Assembly: GCF_004309355.1 (NCBI RefSeq)
Contig: NZ_BJCC01000031.1
Coordinates: 117,375-181,374 of the forward strand
From: Enterococcus florum
GTDB taxonomy: Bacteria > Bacillota > Bacilli > Lactobacillales > Enterococcaceae
Length of the DNA stretch: 64,000 nt
Direction: 5' to 3'
Positions 34,907 through 41,979 of this stretch are shown one piece after another (position 1 is the stretch's first letter; each line of letters begins with the position of its first letter). The position numbers and the translations under genes were made by a program. The notes below the pieces were generated by a model. It made no database searches and was not told the DNA's origin. It saw nothing but the letters and a program-made list of their open reading frames with translations.

Positions 34907-35599
34907 GTGAAAGGAATCATTTTTGTTTTGCATGGCCGAAAAAACAAAATCTCAACAGCAAATTTATCTGTCATTAATAAAATAGCATCCAAATTAGAGG
35001 AGCCGTATGAAATCGGTCTTTTAGAGGGGGAACATCAAACGCTGGAAGATGCGGTGAAAGCATTGCTGAATAAACAGGTGGAAGAAATCATTTTTCTGCC
35101 GATTCTGTTATTTCCAGCTACGCATGCGAAGGAGGAGCTGCCGGAGCGAGCGGAAGGAATGCTGCAGAATAAAATCCCTTATCAAGTGCTGAACACTTTG
35201 GGTACTACTCAGGCAATTAAGGAGTACGTCATTGATCAAATTGAACAGCATAGTGCAGCGGAGCAAGATGTCTTGTTGATTGCCCACGGAACGCCGCACT
35301 ATGAAGAGCCTTATCTGCAACTAAAGCAATTAGCAAATGAGGTAGCCGATGCGACAGGCAAGCAGGTTTACCCTGCGCATTATCACGGAGAACACCTTTA
35401 CCAAGAAATATTAGCGAAGCACCCTGAGCCATTGATCATTCAACCTTTATTCTTAACTTCGGGGTATTTAGCTAAGAAAATTAAGAATGAAATCTGTGAA
35501 AAAAGAGGAGCGATTGATGAACTGCTGCCTACCTTACAGAATCAGCCAGCTTTAGAAGAAGCCATCATCGAACGACTGAAAGACGTACATTCGTATTGA
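34907..35599 (+). CDS. Sirohydrochlorin chelatase (CbiX/SirB-like)
   Basis: Inserts iron into sirohydrochlorin to make siroheme for nitrite reductase. 230 residues from a GTG start with AGGAGGAG upstream. Two chelatase half-domains are visible: the first with LHGRKN (His9) and LFPATHAKEELP (His73), the second with LLIAHGTPHYEEP and YHGEHLYQE. It is 11 bases after nreC, so it belongs to the nre transcript, and is separated from nirB by a terminator. Cobalt-specific relatives exist; the nir context favours iron. Confidence 0.87.
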   Translation: MKGIIFVLHGRKNKISTANLSVINKIASKLEEPYEIGLLEGEHQTLEDAVKALLNKQVEEIIFLPILLFPATHAKEELPERAEGMLQNKIPYQVLNTLGTTQAIKEYVIDQIEQHSAAEQDVLLIAHGTPHYEEPYLQLKQLANEVADATGKQVYPAHYHGEHLYQEILAKHPEPLIIQPLFLTSGYLAKKIKNEICEKRGAIDELLPTLQNQPALEEAIIERLKDVHSY

Positions 35600-35623
35600 A
35601 CTTAGTTAAAAGAACTGAAGGAC

Positions 35624-35654
35624 GACCGAAAGCCATGCAGCTTCCGGTCTTTTT
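35624..35654 (+). terminator. Terminator of the nreABC-chelatase transcript
   Basis: GACCGAAAGC pairs with GCTTCCGGTC (one mismatch), loop CATGCA, five T. Confidence 0.75.
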
Positions 35655-35707
35655 GTTACCAAAAACACCTGTTTTTGTAAAATATTTTGAGCTTTTCTGA
35701 AAACAAA

Positions 35708-35721
35708 TAGGGGATTCCCTA
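35708..35721. promoter_or_regulatory. NreC binding palindrome before nirB
   Basis: TAGGGGATTCCCTA is an exact match to TAGGG-N4-CCCTA, the staphylococcal NreC site. It lies 71 bases before the nirB start codon, about where an activator upstream of the promoter should bind. Confidence 0.8.
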
Positions 35722-35792
35722 ATATAAATCATTCACCATTTCCTTTATTGTGATGTTATGAACAAACAATAAGCTGGTTGAGGTGGAAATGA

Positions 35793-38225
35793 ATGAAAGA
35801 ACGTTTAGTTGTCATTGGCAATGGGATGGCAGGTGTGCGTACAGTAGAAGAAATTCTGGAGCGTGATCCTGACCGTTACGAAATTACGATTATTGGCAAT
35901 GAAGAATACCCAAATTACAATCGCATTATGCTGTCAAATGTTTTGCAAAAGAAAATGACGGTGGATGAGATCATCACAAATCCCTTGGATTGGTACGAAG
36001 AAAATCAGATTTTCTTAATTAACAACAATCCAGCGGTGGGTGTGGATACAGAATTGAAAACTGTTACCACCGAATCAGGGGAATCCGTTCCTTATGACAA
36101 ATTGATTATGGCTACTGGCTCACATCCATTTATCCTGCCGATTCCTGGTGCGGATAAAGAGGGCGTTGTGGCGTTTCGGACCATCGATGATACGGCTGAA
36201 ATGCTGGCGGCTTCTGTCAAATATAAAAAAGCAGTGGTTATTGGCGGCGGACTTCTAGGTTTAGAAGCAGCTAAGGGGTTGCAGGAGCAAGGCATGGACG
36301 TCACCGTTGTTCATTTGGCGAAATGGTTGATGGAAACTCAATTGGATGAAAAAGCCGGCAAACTGCTGCAGGCTGAGCTGGAGGATCAAGGTTTGAAGTT
36401 CTTGATGGAATACAGCACCCAAGAAATTTTAGGGGATCAACGAGTTACTGGCATGCGGTTTTCTAATGAAACGGAAATTGAAACAGATTTAATCGTAATG
36501 TCGATTGGGATTCGTCCGGCCGTTGAGCTTGCGCGCGAAATCGGCTTAGCAGTCAATCGCGGCATCGTAGTGGATGACTACATGGCTACCAGCCTGCCAG
36601 ATATTTATGGTGTTGGTGAATGTGTGGAGCATAACGGGATTTGCTACGGGTTAGTTGCGCCATTGTTTGAACAAGGCAAGATTTTGGCGGATGTTTTAAC
36701 TGGTCAAGCTGAAGTGAAGGCTTACCAAGGGTCTAAGACCTTTACCTCACTGAAAGTATCGGGAGCAGACCTGTATTCAGCTGGCAACATCTTAAACACT
36801 GAAGGCATGGACAGTATCGAAGCCTTTGACAGCGCATCTCGGAAATACAAAAAAATATTTCTAAAAGACGGCAAAATTCAAGGGATCGTGCTGTACGGCG
36901 ATACGGATGACGGCAGCCGTTACTACAACATGATGAAAAAAGGCCAAACGATTGAAGATCTGCAGTCAATCGCAGTCTTACAGGCAATCGGTGAAGGTGC
37001 TGGTATGGGTCAAGATGTCATTGAATGGGATGACGACGAAACAGTCTGCGGCTGTAACGGTGTTGAAAAGGGTAAAATCCTGCAATCTATTCGAGAAAAA
37101 GGCCTAACGAGTGTCTCAGAAGTTGGTAAAGTAACCAAAGCTGGAACCTCCTGCGGAAAATGTAAGCCGCAGGTTCAAACCTTACTGGAGTATGAATTAG
37201 GGGATGCAGTAACGACTGCCACCGGCATTTGTCCTTGTACCGATCTGAATCGTGATCAAGTAGTGACCCAAATTTATGCGAAGCATTTAACCAGCACGCA
37301 AGCAGTTTTTGACGCGTTAGAATGGCGCAATGCTGAAGGCTGTTCGAAATGCCGTCCAGCAGTTAACTTCTACTTAAATGTCGCTTGGCCAGAGGAGCAT
37401 GAAGATGAAAGAGACTCACGGGTTGCCAATGAACGGATGCATGCCAACATTCAAAAGGACGGCACCTTCTCGGTAGTTCCAAGAATGCGTGGCGGCCAAA
37501 CCTCTCCTCAGCAGTTAATGAAATTAGCGCAAGTCGCTGAACGCTACAATGTGCCATTAGTTAAAGTGACCGGCTCACAACGAATCGGGTTATATGGGGT
37601 CAAAAAAGAAGACTTGCCGAAAATATGGGAAGAGCTGGATATGATAGCTGCCCAAGCTTACGGTAAAGTGTTCCGTTCAGTGAAAACCTGTGTCGGTCAA
37701 AGCTTCTGCCGCTTTGGTACTCAAAAAACGATGGAGCTGGGTGTGCGCATCGAAGAAAATTTCGAATACATTGATACTCCGCATAAATTCAAGGTCGGTG
37801 TTTCTGGCTGCCCACGAAGCTGCGTCGAATCAGCAGTCAAGGACTTCGGAATTATCGGTGTTGAAAATGGCTTCCAAATCATGATCGGCGGAAACGGCGG
37901 GACTGAATTGGTAGAAGCACAGCACTTGATAACCGCTGAAACAGAAGATGAAGTAGTTGATCTTTGCGGTGCGATGCTGCAATACTACCGCGAAACGGGC
38001 ATCTACGGCGAACGAACAGCACCATGGGTAGAACGCATGGGCTTTGAAAACGTAAAAACTGTCTTACTAGATGCTGATAAACGCAAAGAGTTGTGGGAAG
38101 GTTTGAATAAAGCCATTGCAGCGAAAGGGCGTAACGACGCATGGGGACCAATCACAAAAGACGTTGATTTGCGTGAGAAAATGTACACCATCGAAAAACC
38201 AGAATTAGTAGGAGTAGGTGAATAA
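35793..38225 (+). CDS. nirB: NADH-dependent nitrite reductase large subunit
   Basis: Reduces nitrite to ammonia with NADH, in the cytoplasm. 810 residues. Order of domains: FAD-binding pyridine nucleotide-disulfide reductase (VVIGNGMAGVRTVEE; NADH motif VVIGGGLLGLEAAKG), BFD-like iron-sulfur domain (CGCNGVEKG with GTSCGKCKP), a second BFD-like cysteine pair (CPCTDLN, CSKCRPAV), then the nitrite/sulfite reductase halves. Siroheme and 4Fe-4S ligands are in KTCVGQSFCRFG and SGCPRSCVES. GAGGTGG precedes the ATG. Expression probably depends on NreC via the palindrome upstream. Confidence 0.95.
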   Translation: MKERLVVIGNGMAGVRTVEEILERDPDRYEITIIGNEEYPNYNRIMLSNVLQKKMTVDEIITNPLDWYEENQIFLINNNPAVGVDTELKTVTTESGESVPYDKLIMATGSHPFILPIPGADKEGVVAFRTIDDTAEMLAASVKYKKAVVIGGGLLGLEAAKGLQEQGMDVTVVHLAKWLMETQLDEKAGKLLQAELEDQGLKFLMEYSTQEILGDQRVTGMRFSNETEIETDLIVMSIGIRPAVELAREIGLAVNRGIVVDDYMATSLPDIYGVGECVEHNGICYGLVAPLFEQGKILADVLTGQAEVKAYQGSKTFTSLKVSGADLYSAGNILNTEGMDSIEAFDSASRKYKKIFLKDGKIQGIVLYGDTDDGSRYYNMMKKGQTIEDLQSIAVLQAIGEGAGMGQDVIEWDDDETVCGCNGVEKGKILQSIREKGLTSVSEVGKVTKAGTSCGKCKPQVQTLLEYELGDAVTTATGICPCTDLNRDQVVTQIYAKHLTSTQAVFDALEWRNAEGCSKCRPAVNFYLNVAWPEEHEDERDSRVANERMHANIQKDGTFSVVPRMRGGQTSPQQLMKLAQVAERYNVPLVKVTGSQRIGLYGVKKEDLPKIWEELDMIAAQAYGKVFRSVKTCVGQSFCRFGTQKTMELGVRIEENFEYIDTPHKFKVGVSGCPRSCVESAVKDFGIIGVENGFQIMIGGNGGTELVEAQHLITAETEDEVVDLCGAMLQYYRETGIYGERTAPWVERMGFENVKTVLLDADKRKELWEGLNKAIAAKGRNDAWGPITKDVDLREKMYTIEKPELVGVGE

Positions 38226-38226
38226 T

Positions 38227-38529
38227 ATGCGCGTATTAGCAACTAAAAAATCGAAACTTATTCCTCGTATCGGCCGCCCAGTCGTCCTTGAGGATCAAAA
38301 AATTGCGATTTTCCAAGTCAGCGATGGCCGCATTTTTGCTATTGAAGACTACTGCCCATTAACGAACGCACCTGTTTTAGAAGGCATCGTTTCTGGCGAA
38401 TATTTATACGAACCCATGCGGGAATACAAGATATCTCTGGTTGACGGTGTGATTCAAGAGCCGGATGAGGGCCAGCTGAAGGTTTATCCAGTTGAAGTGA
38501 TTGACGACGACATTTTTGTAGAGGTGTAG
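38227..38529 (+). CDS. nirD: Nitrite reductase small subunit (Rieske-like)
   Basis: 100 residues from the ATG at 38227, one base after the nirB stop codon; an in-frame GTG at 38218 lies inside nirB. It has the Rieske-like beta fold (QVSDGRIFAIEDYCPLTNAP, LYEPMREYKISLVDG) but lacks the paired Cys-His ligands, as is normal for NirD. Forms the complex with NirB. Next gene starts 2 bases after its stop codon. Confidence 0.92.
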   Translation: MRVLATKKSKLIPRIGRPVVLEDQKIAIFQVSDGRIFAIEDYCPLTNAPVLEGIVSGEYLYEPMREYKISLVDGVIQEPDEGQLKVYPVEVIDDDIFVEV

Positions 38530-38531
38530 CG

Positions 38532-39476
38532 ATGATTTCATTTGTCGGAGCTGGACCTGGGGATATCGAATTGTTAACTGTCAAAGGTCAACGTCTATTG
38601 CAGGAAGCAGATGCAGTGATTTATGATCGTCTCGTCAATCCCTTGCTGTTGTTTCATTGCCAGAAGACTTGCCAATTCATTTATGTGGGAAAAACACCGT
38701 ATCAAGAAACTATGAAACAGGAAGCAATCAACCAGCTTTTGATTGACACACACCAAAAACATTTCCGGATTGTCCGCTTAAAAGGCGGCGATCCGGTGAT
38801 CTTTGGTCGTTTAACTGAAGAGCTGGAAACTGTATCAGCTGCTGAAATTCCTTTTGAAGTAGTCCCAGGCATAACGTCAGCCAGCGCAACGGCTGCTTAC
38901 AACGGCATTTCCTTGACTGAGCGTGGTAAAGCGCGCTCGGTAATCTTTATGACTGGGCATTTAAAGGACAATGATCAGCAAACTTTTCCCGTGTTGGGCC
39001 AAAAGCAAACGATTTGTTTATATATGGGCATGGAGGCTTTGCCGAAATTTATTACTCATTTGCAGGAACAAGGCTTTACGAGGAATACTGATATTGCGGT
39101 GATCAGCTGGGGAACTTATGGCCGCCAGCAAAAAGTAGTGGGTGATTTTACTGACATTGAGGCGAAAATCAAGCGGGCTGGAATTAAGAACCCAGCCATG
39201 ACGTTTATCGGTGAAGCTGTTCAAGCTGAAGCATCATTTAGCTGGTTTGACCAGTTGCCAAAATTCGGTGAATACATCTTACTGGTCGCTTCAAAAGCAC
39301 CAACCATGGAGGAATTGAGAACCTTCACCAGTCAAGGCGCCGATATTTGGTGGCACCAGGTGGGTGAACATCGGGATACACGCTTTGATGAAGTCAGTGA
39401 ACGCTTTTTGTCAGAGCATTCCTTTTATCAAGTCTTGTTCATGGATGAACAAGCCAAAAAAGCGTACGAAGATTGA
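38532..39476 (+). CDS. cobA: Uroporphyrinogen-III C-methyltransferase with truncated HemD-like tail
   Basis: 314 residues. Residues 1-240 form the complete methyltransferase (FVGAGPGDIELLTVKGQ, VRLKGGDPVIFGR, VVPGITSASATAAYNG), which makes precorrin-2 for siroheme. Residues about 247-314 do not belong to it. The stretch YILLVASKAPTMEELRTFTS up to FYQVLFMDEQAKKAYE resembles only the first lobe start of uroporphyrinogen-III synthase, as in CobA-HemD fusions, but the remaining about 180 residues of HemD are absent. The stop overlaps a tiny frame in TGATG. GAGGTG before the ATG. Confidence 0.87.
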   Translation: MISFVGAGPGDIELLTVKGQRLLQEADAVIYDRLVNPLLLFHCQKTCQFIYVGKTPYQETMKQEAINQLLIDTHQKHFRIVRLKGGDPVIFGRLTEELETVSAAEIPFEVVPGITSASATAAYNGISLTERGKARSVIFMTGHLKDNDQQTFPVLGQKQTICLYMGMEALPKFITHLQEQGFTRNTDIAVISWGTYGRQQKVVGDFTDIEAKIKRAGIKNPAMTFIGEAVQAEASFSWFDQLPKFGEYILLVASKAPTMEELRTFTSQGADIWWHQVGEHRDTRFDEVSERFLSEHSFYQVLFMDEQAKKAYED

Positions 39477-39589
39477 TGAAAGAGTTAGATGGAAAAGAAA
39501 AGACGCCAGTTATTCTTTCCCCAGTAATCCATTTAACGGAAATAGAAAGAACAAGGCCAATAAACTTAGCGGAATGGTATGCGGCCTGA
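39476..39589 (+). CDS. Possible 37-residue ORF coupled to the methyltransferase gene
   Basis: An ATG overlaps the stop codon of the previous gene (TGATG) and opens 37 codons. No good ribosome site and no recognised motif. It could be translated by re-initiation, or be debris from a decayed hemD. A small hairpin (CTAATTTT at 39598-39605 with AAAATTAG at 39613-39620) follows before nirC. Confidence 0.2.
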   Translation: MKELDGKEKTPVILSPVIHLTEIERTRPINLAEWYAA

Positions 39590-39650
39590 GAATCAGACTA
39601 ATTTTCCCAAGAAAAATTAGTACCAAAATAGGAAGAAGAGGTGTTTCATA

Positions 39651-40472
39651 ATGTCTTTATCACCAAAAGAGTTAGTTGACGAAGCGATTGCCCGAGGCAA
39701 GGCGAAAGCGAATTACAGCGTGTTAACCACGGCTGTTTTAGGAATTATGGCAGGGGTGTTTATTGGTTTGGCCGGAGTAGCAATGATCCGAACCATGGGA
39801 TCTATGCCTAAAGAATGGGGAACCTTAGTAAATCTGACCGGTGCCTTGATGTTCCCATTTGGACTTATTTGTTTATTACTAGTGGGGGGCGAGTTGGTTA
39901 CCGGTAATATGCTGGCCGTCAGCATGGCTCTCTATGCCAAAGAGATTACCTTGAAGCAATGGGCGCGCAATATGTTTTTGGTTACGCTGTTTAATTTAGT
40001 TGGCGCGGTAGCAGTGGCTGTTTTCTTCGGTTACTTTTCTAACACTCTGCAGGGAGCTTTTGTGGAACGAACGATTGCGGTGGCGCAAGGGCGGACTGCG
40101 GATGCACCGCTGCAAGCTTTCCTATCAGGAGTAGCCTGTAATATTTTGGTTTGTACTGGGGTATACATGAATATGGCTGCTCGCGATTTTGTCGGAAAAA
40201 TTTTAGGGACTTTCCTGCCGGTTGCTGGCTTTGTCATTGCAGGTTATCAGCACGTGGTAGCGAACATGTTTCTAATTGCCGCAGGTATCTTAGCCGGCGG
40301 AGCAACCATTGGGGAGTTTATCCAAAACATGGTTTTTGTTTGGACTGGAAATTTAGTAGGCGGCGGCGTCATTTTAGCTGGTATGTATTTCTTAGCTTTT
40401 AAAGTAGGTATGAAGCCAGCTTCAAAAGAGTTGGAAAAGCCGGACAGCTCATCTATAATCGTAGAAGAATAA
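39651..40472 (+). CDS. nirC: Nitrite transporter NirC (formate/nitrite transporter family)
   Basis: 273 residues with six hydrophobic helices of the FNT fold. Typical stretches are GGELVTGNMLAVSMAL, GVACNILVCTGVYMNMAARD and AGYQHVVANMF, the last holding the conserved pore-near histidine. It takes nitrite up (and may release it) for NirBD. Position in the nir operon decides nitrite rather than formate. GAGGTG lies before the ATG. Confidence 0.9.
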   Translation: MSLSPKELVDEAIARGKAKANYSVLTTAVLGIMAGVFIGLAGVAMIRTMGSMPKEWGTLVNLTGALMFPFGLICLLLVGGELVTGNMLAVSMALYAKEITLKQWARNMFLVTLFNLVGAVAVAVFFGYFSNTLQGAFVERTIAVAQGRTADAPLQAFLSGVACNILVCTGVYMNMAARDFVGKILGTFLPVAGFVIAGYQHVVANMFLIAAGILAGGATIGEFIQNMVFVWTGNLVGGGVILAGMYFLAFKVGMKPASKELEKPDSSSIIVEE

Positions 40473-40491
40473 TTCGGATAGAGGGAAATGA

Positions 40492-41388
40492 ATGAACACC
40501 TTAAGAGTAGGCACACGGAAAAGTCCGTTAGCGATTCGCCAAACGCAGCTGGTCGTTGATCAACTGAAAAAAATCAATCCTTCGCTGGAGATTGAAATTG
40601 TAGGTCTTTCTACCAAAGGAGACCGACTGCAGCAAGCACCCTTAACCCAAATTGGCGGAAAAGGTGTCTTTGTGAAGGAAGTTGAATATCAGCTGCAAGA
40701 AAAAGCAATTGATTTTGCGGTCCACAGCTTAAAGGATCTGCCTGCGCGTCTGCCCGAGGATCTTGTGTTAGCTGCTACGCCAAAACGGGCGATGCCGTAT
40801 GACTGCTTGATTTTAAAGGAAGCCAAACTCCTATCTGCGGACCAAAACATAGTCATTGGGACTAGCAGCATTCGACGAGCGAAACAAATCCTTCGACTTT
40901 ATCCGAATGCTGAAATCGTGCCTATTCGCGGAAAAATTGAAACGCGGCTCAATAAAATGGTCAAAGAGAATATGGACGGCACGATATTGGCTTGTGCCGG
41001 ATTAGAAAGAATGAACTATTTTTCTCAGCTGTCTGCATTTCGCATTTTGACGCCTGAAGAATGTGTTCCTGCAGTAGGGCAAGGTATTTTAGGTGTTGAA
41101 TGCCGTAGAGAGGATAGTGCGCTTCAACAATTGCTTGCTCAGTTGACCGATTCAGAAACGCAGGCGGCCGCAGAGGCTGAACGGTATTTTTTGCATCAAA
41201 TGGACGGCAATTGTGACATACCAGTCGGTGCTTTTGCAAAGAGGTTCAATGAAGCTTGGGAATTTTATGGGTTTTTGGCAGAAACTGTAGAAGCTGAAGG
41301 GAAGCAAATTCGACTAACCGGGAAAGATCCATTGTCGTTGGCAAAAGACGCACTTAAACAACTGATGCCCAACAGACAGTATTGCTGA
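40492..41388 (+). CDS. hemC: Hydroxymethylbilane synthase (porphobilinogen deaminase)
   Basis: Joins four porphobilinogens to hydroxymethylbilane. 298 residues, normal length. HSLKDLP at 78-84 holds the catalytic Asp82; GTSSIRRA at 123-130 and RGKIETRL bind substrate; Cys241 in DGNCDIPVGAF carries the dipyrromethane cofactor. GAGGG precedes the ATG. It is the last gene of the nir operon and is followed by a terminator. No hemA, hemL, hemB or complete hemD is in the window, although all are needed to make use of it for siroheme. Confidence 0.92.
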   Translation: MNTLRVGTRKSPLAIRQTQLVVDQLKKINPSLEIEIVGLSTKGDRLQQAPLTQIGGKGVFVKEVEYQLQEKAIDFAVHSLKDLPARLPEDLVLAATPKRAMPYDCLILKEAKLLSADQNIVIGTSSIRRAKQILRLYPNAEIVPIRGKIETRLNKMVKENMDGTILACAGLERMNYFSQLSAFRILTPEECVPAVGQGILGVECRREDSALQQLLAQLTDSETQAAAEAERYFLHQMDGNCDIPVGAFAKRFNEAWEFYGFLAETVEAEGKQIRLTGKDPLSLAKDALKQLMPNRQYC

Positions 41389-41461
41389 TCAAGATAGTTG
41401 AATTTTATAGTAATAGAAGAAATTTATGATGGAAACTCAACATAAATATTGAGACTAGATT

Positions 41462-41498
41462 AGACTTTGGATAAAACATTGATCCAAAGTCTTTTTTT
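41462..41498 (+). terminator. Terminator of the nir operon
   Basis: An 11-bp perfect stem (AGACTTTGGAT / ATCCAAAGTCT), loop AAAACATTG, followed by seven T. Confidence 0.9.
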
Positions 41499-41979
41499 GT
41501 TATTAGCAGAAATTAGAAAAGTGTGGATAGGTGTAAAAAGGTTGATTTCATGCAAAAGCTTACTTATGCGATCTATCCAAAAAATTGTCAAATCATTCAG
41601 TATATGGGTTGGAAAGAGTTGGAATTGGATACTTCGTGAAATCTTGTTTCTAAAATAAGTAAAAAATAATTTTTTTATAATCCATTTGCAACTATGATAT
41701 AATAACGTAAAGGAATATACGTTAAATGAATAATATTCTTTGATTTACAAAATACTTTAACAAATTGAAAGATTCGGATTTTCAAATGTTCATAATATTA
41801 TTAAATATTTTTGAATAAAGTTCGTCGAATGACTGATGTAAAATAGATAGAAGACTAAAAATTAGAATAGAGACTTGGACGCTTTTTCTTTGTCTTTAAA
41901 ACTATTTTATTAAGAAAAATCCCAATTTGCCTAAGTGCAAATATTCTTATGGCTATTTCATATGTTAGGAGGAAATTTG
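41499..41979. other. AT-rich upstream region of the envelope locus
   Basis: 480 bases without a supported gene. TATAAT at 41698-41703 is a good -10 box, directly followed by an inverted repeat (TAACGT at 41703-41708, ACGTTA at 41719-41724) that could be an operator at the start site. If this is the promoter, the leader of the hydrolase gene is about 270 bases long. TAAAAT at 41839-41844 is another possible -10. Confidence 0.45.

Noticed and set aside
41467..41658. 63-codon plus-strand frame after hemC
   Set aside because: Its start lies inside the nir terminator stem, no ribosome site, no recognisable motif.
41839..41860. WalR-type direct repeat before the peptidoglycan hydrolase gene
   Set aside because: The first half (TGTAAA) fits but the second half five bases on (TAGAAG) matches only half of its positions.
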